From contig CM065307.1 of the NCBI GenBank assembly GCA_033032175.1, positions 3,348,001-3,412,000 of the forward strand: a stretch of DNA of 64,000 nt, given 5' to 3'. Source of the stretch: Saturnia japonica (taxonomy: Eukaryota > Arthropoda > Insecta > Lepidoptera > Saturniidae). The notes under the pieces are model-generated. The model did not search any database. It was not told the DNA's origin and worked only from the letters and a program-made list of their open reading frames with translations. A program made the translations under genes and the position numbers. Of the stretch, positions 34,739 through 45,099 are shown piece by piece (the stretch's first letter is position 1; each line of letters opens with the position of its first letter).

Positions 34739-36928
34739 TTAAATAGCTTCACCATCCATCATTATCTTGAAAGATCCATCAGGATCAGTGCAACGTAGCA
34801 AATTAGTGAGACTTCCTCGAAGAAATGGCAGTTTTTTGTTCAGCATAAAAACCGACCCATCAATAAAGGCGTACAACCGGTTTGTTGATAAGTCGTTCAT
34901 TTCTTCCATAAGTTCTATATTATACCAGCAGAGTATAGCATTAGCATTTCCGGTGTTTATAATCGGAACATTAGCAACTTGAGATCGTGTCTCGCTGTCA
35001 TAGGATCCAAACACAATTGGATCTGTTATAGCCGTAAATTCCAAGTGGTTGAAATCTATGCAAAAGTTTTGGGAAACCTGGAACTTGTTCAAGTGCTTTG
35101 CCACTTCATAATTACCAATGTTTTCATCATAAACTCTGTTGTTTATATCCAGCCAGCGACTACTAACAAGCTGCGCTACCACTTTAATATCTGACGGCAT
35201 GAACAGCCCTCCTTGCAACAAGTGCGATTGTTTTAAAACGTGCGCGATTTCTTTATGACGTATATCAATGTCGCCACACAATTCGAGTATATTGCAAAAT
35301 ATGGCATGATATTTTTCCTCCCCAAAAACATCAGGAGTCCAGTCATCACCAACTAAAATAGTTACTTTTGATGTGGATACATTATTTGCTTCTAATATTT
35401 TCATAATAAACTCTTTGTCACAAGATGCTTTTGCATAGCAAGTTAAAGAATTGGCACCTCTCTTTAACATCATCAGGCCAAAGATGGGAAATGGACAAAA
35501 ATCAACTATATTGATTTGTGTCATTTCTGCTATTTGCCCCAAGTATACGGATGCCATACCAATGCACCCTGTTATCATCTTGATGTAATCTATATCATTC
35601 AAAAATCTGAGTACTTCAGTAGAAATTCTGATGATTTGTGCATTACTATCTGAGGACATGGTCAACTTACCACCATTTAATAGAAAATCTATACCAACTG
35701 TCTGATCCTGTACCACATTTTTTGGTATGTTATCAAAGAATACTGCTTGCTGCCAAGCTGTAGCTCGGTTTACTGAGCGAGGATCAGTAGTAATAGAAAT
35801 CTTGTCAGTCAAGTGCAAGGTGAACCAACCAACAACATTATTAAGTTCCCCCTTCTCTGTTATCTTGAACTCTGCTTTGTATGGCCTGGTTCGAGCCAAT
35901 TTCTCTTGTAGATCCTTGATGTTATTGAAGTCCACTTTTAAAAGTAACTGTGGTTCAGCTAGATATTTAAGATCTTTAAAGTTATGTATATCTTCACAAT
36001 CATAAGGTTCATCATTTGTCAGCATGTGGACAGGAATATTGGGAATATTAAGAAGAACTTTTACAGATGATGATAGCTGATATCTCATATTTAAAAAGTC
36101 ACTTTGTACAGGAGCAACATAGAAGTCTGCTTTTCTAGGCAGAATTCTCCCAACATTACTGGTTAAATTCTCCCAGGCATGTAAAATGTTTCTCAAGATG
36201 TGTTCACCAAATAGGCCAGCATCAAACATTTCTGTAACTACCAGAGACCTCTTACCACCAATGTCACGGAAATTCAATACATTAGAATTTTTGTTCAAAA
36301 TAATAATATCAATAATTCCATTATCTTGTGTGATGTCTTCACTTAGTTGAACCATGACTTCAGAACTGTCAATGGCTGTGGTAGCTATAGGACAACATTC
36401 ATATGCATACATAGACAAAATGCAGGTCCCTGAACCAATATCAAGGAGTGTATCCTTGAATGGCTTAATAGTTGCACATATAGCATCATGGTAAGCAAAA
36501 TTACGCACTCTATCATTTAACATTCTATAATGCCAACGAGGTACTAAAAGATTCTTCACAGAATTCAAGTTTTTTTCTGCATTAACAAAACCACAATCAA
36601 GTTTTAGAGCTTTCTGGAAGTGGCTCCAGGCTTCATTGTAAAGACCGAACTTGTAAAGATATTTTCCAATCTCGTTCAACATTAGCATGTTGTTAGGGAA
36701 TAATTTCAAAGCACGTCCAAAGTTCTTGAATATTTCCTCCATTTTTTTACTAGCGCATAAGATATCGTTCAGCCTGTTCAGTACGTCGCGAAACTCGGGC
36801 TCATGACGGTTTTTCATACCGGGACATTTCTCAAATGCCATAACATAGAGATCGAAGGCTTTGCTGTATGAATTATTCGATACGAACTGCCTGGCATAAG
36901 TGATATATTCGCGTGCTATGTCCTCCAT
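34739..36928 (-). CDS. PRMT9: Protein arginine methyltransferase 9-like
   Basis: One uninterrupted 729-aa frame. Residues about 20-120 form TPR-like helices, as in PRMT9. The first methyltransferase domain has RWHYRMLND (131-139), the SAM-binding motif LLDIGSGTCILS (161-172) and the double-E loop VVTEMFDAGLFGE (230-242), with Glu 233 and Glu 242. The TE..DAGLFGE form is diagnostic of PRMT9 rather than PRMT1 or PRMT7. Residues from about 450 on form a second methyltransferase-like half, without a clear glycine-rich SAM loop. The family makes monomethyl and symmetric dimethyl arginine, with the splicing factor SF3B2 as the known mammalian substrate, so a nuclear or cytoplasmic role in splicing is inferred. 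The single coding exon is notable because vertebrate PRMT9 has many introns. No lesion was seen. Confidence 0.9.
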   Translation of the reverse strand: MEDIAREYITYARQFVSNNSYSKAFDLYVMAFEKCPGMKNRHEPEFRDVLNRLNDILCASKKMEEIFKNFGRALKLFPNNMLMLNEIGKYLYKFGLYNEAWSHFQKALKLDCGFVNAEKNLNSVKNLLVPRWHYRMLNDRVRNFAYHDAICATIKPFKDTLLDIGSGTCILSMYAYECCPIATTAIDSSEVMVQLSEDITQDNGIIDIIILNKNSNVLNFRDIGGKRSLVVTEMFDAGLFGEHILRNILHAWENLTSNVGRILPRKADFYVAPVQSDFLNMRYQLSSSVKVLLNIPNIPVHMLTNDEPYDCEDIHNFKDLKYLAEPQLLLKVDFNNIKDLQEKLARTRPYKAEFKITEKGELNNVVGWFTLHLTDKISITTDPRSVNRATAWQQAVFFDNIPKNVVQDQTVGIDFLLNGGKLTMSSDSNAQIIRISTEVLRFLNDIDYIKMITGCIGMASVYLGQIAEMTQINIVDFCPFPIFGLMMLKRGANSLTCYAKASCDKEFIMKILEANNVSTSKVTILVGDDWTPDVFGEEKYHAIFCNILELCGDIDIRHKEIAHVLKQSHLLQGGLFMPSDIKVVAQLVSSRWLDINNRVYDENIGNYEVAKHLNKFQVSQNFCIDFNHLEFTAITDPIVFGSYDSETRSQVANVPIINTGNANAILCWYNIELMEEMNDLSTNRLYAFIDGSVFMLNKKLPFLRGSLTNLLRCTDPDGSFKIMMDGEAI

Positions 36929-37718
36929 AGCTATTGATTTTCACTGCCCTACAAATACGACACGTAAAATAAAAATCTGTGAATATGTATATATGTAGTA
37001 AAGAGATTTCAAAATTATAATAATATAACATACGTACCTGAATCAATCGAAAAGAATTTTGACCATTTTAAAAGGAAGAACTTATTATCTCCTCACACCA
37101 TCCACACAAAACTAAATATAGCTCAGAATCAAGAAATACCACCTCGAAACAAGTGTTACCTATCTATGCTATGTGAAATACTGTTGGCGTCTGCGTACTA
37201 ATAAAATCGATACCGAAAACAAAATAACGTACATAAAATACAAAACAATAACAGATGTCTCCTTGCTTTACGCACCTTCGTAATTTTATATAGGCGTGAG
37301 AGAGACAACTGATACACGTGAAGTTTCTCCAATCAATATTTCAAGAACGTTTCATTGCATGCAGAGTATTAATTTATTGGATGTTGCATTTTTTATGTAA
37401 AATTAAGTTACAATGCGACTATCTACTTTAAATGAACAAACCTTTTCCGATCTCAAAATACATTGTTAGGCGTTATTTAGAAAAAATATAAAATAAATAT
37501 ATATGTAATCGTCCTTATAATTATTATTAACAGGTTCTTAGGACCAATGTGCCAGCAATAATAATTTATGTAGCAAGCTTTAGACATTTCTTTCATACTT
37601 ACTAATTATAATAGTAGGTATGTTAAGAACATATTTTATACTTTGGAATTACAATCATAGATATTTTTCAAATAAATATTTAAAGGGTTTCTAATAAAAA
37701 AAGGTTTATTATCAGACT
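36929..37718. other. Intergenic region between RCCD1-like and PRMT9-like genes
   Basis: Both genes are on the minus strand, so this stretch contains the 3' flank of the RCCD1-like gene and the promoter side of PRMT9. It is AT-rich with no TATA box at a convincing distance and no ORF of note. Confidence 0.45.
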
Positions 37719-37724
37719 TTTATT
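37719..37724 (-). terminator. Polyadenylation signal of RCCD1-like gene
   Basis: AATAAA on the minus strand, about 36 nt after the stop codon. Confidence 0.6.
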
Positions 37725-37759
37725 CAATTCGACTTAAAAGCCAAGTACACAAAAATCTT

Positions 37760-38897
37760 TTACTTAGAAACTATGACTGTGGTCCAGGGTCCACACATCA
37801 AGTTAGAATCTCTCTCACATTGATAAGCTTTATTAAAGTTATTCATCAAAGGATATTCTTCAGGGCAGAAACCCAATTGCCCATATTTATTTAGACCCGT
37901 GGTCCAAACAGAGTTATCTTCAAGTAAAATGGCACTATGTCTGGAACCGCATGCAATATCTATTACATTTAAATGTACTTCTTCATTGTTATCAAATAGT
38001 TCAACTAATGTTGGGAATGAAAAGTTGTTAAAATTCTTCCCGTTCTCTTCTATACCCAACTGGCCAGTGTCATTCCAACCCCAGGCATACAAGTCACCAA
38101 ATTCACTAAGAGCCAAAGAATGCCATCCACCAGCACTGATTTTTGTTATTTTTATACCAGCCAAAGCCTCCACTTCTGTAGGTGTATCTAAGTTAGTCAC
38201 ATCTCCATGGCCAAGTTGTAATCTCCTGTAAATATAAACAGGACTTTTTAACAATGAGGTTCTGATAAAAAAAAGTTTTAGCTGAGTTAACAGGTTTTTA
38301 CCGTCCATTACCCCAAGTGTATACTCTACCAGCATCAGTTAATAGTAAAAAATGTTCATTACCACAGTCAATATCACAAACATTTCCTACACAGTGTTCG
38401 GTATTTATATAGCTAGGTAAAATACCCCTGTACACGCTCCCAACATCCGTCAGGTAGAGACTAGTATTATTTGCTGAAGCTAATTTGGATATAGAACCAG
38501 GTCTTTTTTTCTTATCTGCGTGTTCTAGTGGTGTTTCAGTATTTAATGATATTTTTTTAAATTTAATTCTAGACTCGAATTTCGAAACCCAAAGAAAGTT
38601 CTCCTTTTTGCTGGCCAGTACCAAATTGTATTCATTACCAACGATTGTAAGATCTTGAGGATGGCAATCATTAGGTAGCATCACTTGTTTGACACTTTCA
38701 GTCCCATCCCAGGCCCCTGTTATATAAAATACGTTTTTAATTTGAAATATATTATATGACCAATTAATGTCGATCAGTTCAGCATGTTTAAAATCAATAT
38801 TGCAATTTGGCTTTAATGGGATATTTCGAAATTCGGAAAAGAATGAATCATTCGAAAACCACTGGTTAAATAAATTCGACCCTGCAACAAGATACAT
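37760..38897 (-). CDS. RCCD1: RCC1-domain protein, RCCD1-like
   Basis: Two exons: 38897-38302 and 38225-37760, separated by a 76-bp intron (donor GTAAAA, acceptor ATTTACAG). They join inside an Arg codon to give 353 aa. The start MYLVAGSNLFNQWF resembles the first RCC1-like blade of RCCD1. The C-terminal half has clear RCC1 repeats: GRVYTWGNGRRLQLGHGD, GGWHSLAL...LYAWGWNDTGQLG and CGSRHSAIL...TTGLNKYGQLG. Human RCCD1 (376 aa) partners the histone demethylase KDM8 and affects H3K36 methylation and chromosome segregation. That role is inferred here. It lies head-to-tail upstream of PRMT9. No lesion was seen. Confidence 0.85.
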
Positions 38898-41894
38898 GAC
38901 TTTTGATGTCGTTTACAAAATGCATTAAAATCGAGCCTGAAAATGGTTTTTCTTCACGTTTTGTTCATTTTCGCTTCTACTATAACGCTTTACAGTTATT
39001 TGTCACAATTCATTTCTTTATTTAGAAGCAACGATCCAAATTTATAACAGTTACTGAACGTATTTATTCAATCTAATAAATAATAATAATAATGTAATTG
39101 ATTTGAAGTTTGAATCTTCATTGACTTCATTCGGACTCCAAAATCCAAAATTGAACAACGAAGAAAACTGACACAGTACTTTTGTCTAAAGGAGAAACAA
39201 CTGAAAAGCATAGACCAATAACCAGAGGACATAAAAGCCTGTAGTGTTGCTAAAAGTACCTATAACAATCGATTATCGATTGATTATATAACACAATCAA
39301 AGAACATTATCCAACTTTTTACAATTCCTTTTTCATTTTGATTATTTGAAGAATTTGGAGACACTAATTTGAATATTAGGTACGCTATTTTATGGCTTAT
39401 TTCATGCTTTTTTGTGTTTTTGAAAATACTATATACTATTTTTATGATGACGTAATTACTGGCATAAATATATATTGACTTGAGCTTTTTCTTATAAAAA
39501 TAAAACTGTTAATGTTATCTGTCCAGTTTCATGCTTTATGTTTAATGGTTACATTTTTCGTTATTAAGCTATTGCATAGCTTCTATCGCGGGCCTTGTGC
39601 GTGGAGACCGAATCCAGAAATTCCGTAACGAAAATAACCTAACACCCCCCACTCCGACCGGCACAGCGGTGATACTTTGACTTGGGTGTCGCGACAGGCT
39701 CGACGGGAACACAGACTCATCTCACCACTAGATGGCGTTGTAAAATATGTTTGATAAAAGAACGACATACATAGAGTTGTAAAACCTACATAATTTTATT
39801 TGTTCATTAAAAGTTATAAAATAATATATATAAATAGTTTTTTTTTTTACATTTTGATATATTTTAATATGCAAGTATAGCAATTTTTGTCAAATTTGAG
39901 TATTATTTCGAAAAAGAAATTACTTACGGCATACATTTTCAAAACTAAAACTAAATAAAAGCAAATTTTTGGTCAGCTGGTTTTTATTTAACTTATTTCA
40001 GATTCGGACGCCAACGGCTGGACATACATAGAAAATGATTTATTTTATTATTAATAAATTTTTAGGAGTATGATAAAATTAAAATATTGTTATTTGTAAC
40101 TCTATACAATTCGACATTGAGACGCATATTCCAGGACCGGATCTAGAATATAATTTCTTTACGAAAAATTAGTACTTAGATCTGTATGATGATTTGATGA
40201 TATAATAAATAGATGCAAGTATGATATATTGAAAAAGAAAGATTAATGATTACATACAAATTAAATAAAGTATACTATCTATTTTTCACTTATATTCCAA
40301 TATTATGAAGCAAAAGTGTTTTTTGTTTGCACGTTTGTGTTCTTTTTCGTTCAACGTGCTAAATAAACTACTGGTTCGGTTTGAAAAAATATTCCAAAAT
40401 ATTTAGCATTAGCCTATTCCACTTATCGAAGAAAAAGGCTTTTCCGACAAATATTATAAATACGCAACGCAAGTTAGTTTGTTTGTTTGTTTCGCTTACA
40501 CGCTTAATTTATAAATAATAACCTGTAAATTACTTAATATAATAAATATTTCATTAGTATTATTTGCAAATTGAGTATTTTGAAAAATATAACCTATCAC
40601 ACGCGGATGAGGTCGTGGGCAAAGCTAATCACAAAATAATTTGTTATAATAATACACTTACGATCTAATTCAGCTTGGCTATTTAATAAATTTAATATTT
40701 TATTCCCTAGATCCGTTCCTGTTTATTTAGTTTTGCCATCTATCGATGAATAGCAGAACTTTTAATGACTTCAAATATCACGTTTGTCTCTTTAGTTCAG
40801 CAACTCGCCTCTAGGTGGCATTGGTTGTATCGACGTTACTGCGCATTCGTAACCCCCCTCTTCATCCCGCAATCTGGAAGCTCGCACGAATCGAGACGAG
40901 TTTGTGAGAAAGTATATAGGTGTATAGGTATTTATCATCTATGTACAACAGTGAATATCTGTACTCGTATAATTTGTGTACAAAGTGTTTTAAATATGAA
41001 TAAACAAAGTACATTTATTTATGAAGAAAGTCACGAAAATATAGTGAAAGAAAATGAGTGAGTACTCTATATACATGCATTTTATTATTATTATCACAAA
41101 TGCAGTATTATTTTTTATTTTGTTAATTTATATACAATACTGCTATAAAGATAACCAAAATTTTTGATATTAAAATAAGCGATATTAAAAGTAGCCCTCT
41201 TTCATATACTCACACATACGCGTATAGTTTAAATTCTCAATTTAGATTCTCAATATGTATGTATATATTATATATATATATATATGTGTAAATTCATTTT
41301 TCTTTATATGTATATAACAGAAACTATTAAACTAAGCACGTGTACTATTTAGTACCTTTGTTTTTTATGTATAGGTAATACACATTAATGCCGCGTAGAG
41401 AAAGTATATATGATATTATATCTATATAAATGTACATCACGCGAAATTCGATGATCAAACTCATAGTATCGTTATTTTTGTTCAAATTTTTTGAAATATG
41501 TAATTGTTTTGGTGAGTAATTACACTATTAATACCTAATTAATTATACCTAGATATTTTCTTTTTATAGAGAAGAAAAGCATAAAGAGCTAAAAAAATAG
41601 CTAAAATGAAAAAGAAATTTTGTACGTCAAAAGGCCAGCGTCAGAAAGATTTGAAGAAAAATTAAGAAAAAAAAAGTACCAAAAACAAATGCTGAACGTC
41701 AAAGGGAATTTCGTCAACGTAATGCAGAAAAACCTTATGTGGATATGTAATTTGATTTAAAAATAAATAATTATAATTTAATAAGTTGATAAAAAATGCT
41801 ATGCAATAGCTTTACCGTGGCAGTCCCCGAGTGCCAACGTCTTTTTTTTAACTCTCTTGTTTGACCCTTACGTGTTTTGCATGTAAGTAATTAA
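38898..41894. other. Intergenic DNA, no supported gene
   Basis: A small, somewhat GC-rich patch lies at 39590-39740. An AAGCTATTGCATAGCTT motif at about 39566-39582 has a partner at about 41798-41814 (GCTATGCAATAGCTT). An open stretch at 40765-41061 ending in a GTGAGT donor-like site, and a piece at about 41690-41760 reading AERQREFRQRNAEKP, might belong to one old element, but no joined frame is convincing. A (TA)n run lies at about 41267-41285. Confidence 0.35.
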
Positions 41895-42843
41895 TATATA
41901 GAATTAGTAAAATTGAAGTGTCTATTTCTAATATCAAAATAACAGTTTTTTACAAAATGCATACAAAGTGTGTGCGTGTAACCTTTACGCGTGATTGAAG
42001 TAAAACTTCTTTGGCGTTGACGGCATATATCACTGAAATGATTAAATTTTATTATTAAATATTATAGAATGTCACAATCGTAAGAAAATTTATTAATAAT
42101 TTATTTATTACAAAAGTAATCAATAAACAAGTATATTTAGAGATTTTCAAAAAACTTTGCAATTTTAAATTTTTTTTTTTAAAAGTATTGAATTTTTATT
42201 CACTTTACTATTCACAATTGATCCATTTAAAAATATTGGAAATAAATAATCTTAATTGATTATGATATTTGCCACTATCTGGCGTATAAGTTAAGAAGCA
42301 TGGAGTATATGACATATACTTATTACCAATCCAAATTATTATTTTTGAATAGCGGAAACTACGTAAGCGTTTCTTCCGTCAGGAAAAAATCTGAATTATT
42401 CCCTAGTCGCGCCTAAAGTAGTCTTACTTAAAAAGCCCATTTACCCTTTATCCCATTTCTAAAAATTTTCTTTGTCTGTCTGTCTGTTTGTTCTGGGTAA
42501 TCTCTGAAATGGTCAGACCGATTTTGACGGGACTTTCAGTGATAGATAGCTGATGATATAGGAAGTAGCTTAGGTAACTTTTATTTTAGAAAAAGAGGGT
42601 TCCACACAAATAAAATAAACTGGTAATGGTGAACCACTTCGGGCGCTTAAATGGCTTAAGCTGAGTAAAGCTTAAGAAATATAGCAAATTAATGTACTAC
42701 ATAATTATAGGCATCAAAAAGACCTACAAAAAACTTCTGGAGGGTGTATATCTGTCTTCTAAGGAACACCCACAATAAGCATGCTAGCAAGATTTGCACG
42801 GGCATTCTGTAGTCCACGTGAGCGAAGCCACGGTCACAGCTAG
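41895..42843 (+). mobile_element. Helitron-like family H1 copy with an internal insertion
   Basis: It starts TATAGAATTAGTAAAATTGA, stops matching the family at about 41968, and resumes at AAAAGCCCATTTA (about 42430). It ends CACAGCTAG before T at 42843. The extra 460 bp contains a GAAGTAAAACTTCTTT motif like those at 10464 and 23239, so a second mobile sequence may have inserted. Confidence 0.62.
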
Positions 42844-43361
42844 TGTGTTTAGTCATTGTTGATTTCCGATAAAACAATTTTTGTGATAATAAGGAAATTT
42901 TTTTTCCAATGGTCTTCTTTTTAGCTCTTCAAGTTCTTAAAGTAGTAGGGTACGCAAGTTTCGAAAAAAACACGATGGCCTTTTTTCGCTATCGTCTTCG
43001 CCTTTTCTTTCGCTATCTTACTAATACAGTCGACAGTCAATCAATTAATCGATTTTTTTTAATACTTTGATACTAAAGATTGTTCATGATGTCTGACAAC
43101 ACTATTAAAGTCCTGAAAAAATTTAACAGTGTTGCCGCACGAAAAAATTTAAAATTACGCTACAGGTGTTTTACGAAAATTTAGTTTCTGAAATCCACAA
43201 AATTCTGCTATATTTTATGTTGTGACTATTATAAGGAAATAATTTAAAGAAAGTATATTTTAAGGACATCATATTCATTTGCTTATTAATAGACAAAAAA
43301 TCAACTAAATTAAACAATAATTCCACATTTTTTTAGTACTGTCTATACTGTTATCCTATAG

Positions 43362-43407
43362 GGGACCTGAAGCCGCTGCGGCTTTTACAGCTTTACCGAA
43401 CTTGGGG
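43362..43407 (+). repeat. Short dispersed GC-rich block
   Basis: Nearly identical to 32998-33045 in the GC-rich island. Origin unknown. Confidence 0.6.
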
Positions 43408-43557
43408 TAATTCCACATGACTATATGCTCATCAAGTCATCATTACCTTCAGATACCACCTTCACCAGGCCCAGCTGCTATATCTGCTATTCCCTTTTTT
43501 ACAGTTTTGGTAATTTTGTCGAGGACATTTTTAGATAATATATAAGTTACTAGCTGT

Positions 43558-44255
43558 GCCCCGCGATTTCATCCGCATATAATTTAGAAGAAATTACTGA
43601 TGGATGATTTATAAAACTTTAGTATAGAAAATATTTTTAACGGTTGGCCATATTTTTATACGCGGCATCGCACGAATCGTTCGCGCCACTACTACTATAT
43701 ACATAGACCCAAGCTGCGTTTTGAATTATTTTAATTTTGCATTTTCCCTCAAACTATGCTTCCAAATAACATACTGTAAAAGACAAGGTTTATCTCCATT
43801 ATATTGTCTTTTTTAGAAGTAACTTTTGTTGCTAAGAATTAATGTGACATGCTTAAAAATAATACTCATAAATTCATTTTTAATCTTCAACAAAAATTTT
43901 TTGCTAAATTATCTTATTGTGGGCTTATGTATAAGAGATAGATATATGCTATCACTGACTTTTTTAGTTATACTAATGACCAATATTTTTGTAAAACATT
44001 ATATTTTCCTATCAGTAATCACTAAGCCAGCGCACGTGAGTAAAGCAGTTCGCGAAGGCTTCGAATTCGGACTTTGTAACAAAAGTCAATATTTAAGGCT
44101 AGCTGGGAATTGTAGCTTAATGTTATATAGCATATACTATTCTTCGTGAGCGTGGTTATCATATAAAAATAATTTTTCAATTCCGACTGGTAGTTCCAGA
44201 GATTGGGGTATTTAAACAAACAAACAAAAGATTTGCTTTATTATATTAGTATAGA
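43558..44255 (-). mobile_element. Helitron-like family H2, complete nonautonomous copy
   Basis: On the minus strand it begins TCTATACTAATATAATAAAG and ends GCGGGGCACAGCTAG, with host A before TC and T after CTAG, as expected of Helitrons. A subterminal GC-rich end (GATGAAATCGCGGGGC) is present. A second copy lies at 47153-48046. No Rep/helicase frame was found. Confidence 0.7.
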
Positions 44256-45099
44256 TAAGTGTGGCAGCTTTGCTTAATAATTTTCAATTGATGACGCACT
44301 GTTATAATTCTATGCAGCAGTGATTCATGAAAATTAAATATTCATTGCCTAAACATAACAAACAAATTAACAAGGGAACTCCATCTTGTCATCATCCACT
44401 AGAGTGATGTTTGAAGATTAGTAAAATAATAGTTAAAGTACTAGAGACTACGTTGTGTTTCATAGCTCTGGTAGTACGTAAGTAAGCGAGGCTTAAAAGA
44501 CATTCGTCTTAAAAGCGGAACAAAAAAAATCCTTCAGTATTTCATACCTTAGAGTTTTTAGCAGGGTCTTGAAGTGACATTTTGTGGTTTTTATTTTTAA
44601 TTCATTCACTTAGGTTTTGACTCTATATTATGTAATATTGGTGGCGTATTGCGTGATATAGTTTGGTTTTTGTGCATGTGAAGTGGATTATAAATATAAG
44701 GTGAAAGCATTCATTCTGAGATCCCATAAAATCTTCCTAGAAATTTCTATCAACGGAGCCACCAACTTGTTAGGATACTGAATCGTCATAAAACATCACA
44801 CTATAATTCACTCGACAATGGCGTTAATGGTCTTCATTAATAAGGACCGGTTGCCAAGTTAGGAAGAAGAAGAAGAATTTAATACCTAGCAACACCTATA
44901 TCGTTATGCCGGTAATTGAGGTAGGACTTATTTACTCGTTTTTTATTTACAATTTTAAATCGTGTTGTTTTATATTGGTGACATTACATTAAATCATAAG
45001 TGTAGATAATATGTTTTGTTCTCAAGATGTAATAAATTTAGTGTAATTTGTTAGAAAATGAAGATCTTACTGACATGAAATTTGTGCGAAGAAATCAAT
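44256..45099. other. Upstream flank and 5' UTR of the ZAD zinc-finger gene
   Basis: AT-rich with no TATA box at a convincing distance. The last few hundred bases before the ATG at 45100 probably include the promoter and 5' UTR. No upstream coding exon was seen. Confidence 0.4.

Noticed and set aside
34767..36005. Several open frames on the plus strand opposite the PRMT9-like gene.
   Set aside because: They are antisense shadows of a strong coding frame.
40765..41061. Possible coding exon ending at a GTGAGT donor.
   Set aside because: No downstream exon joins to give a recognisable protein. The frame has no known motif.
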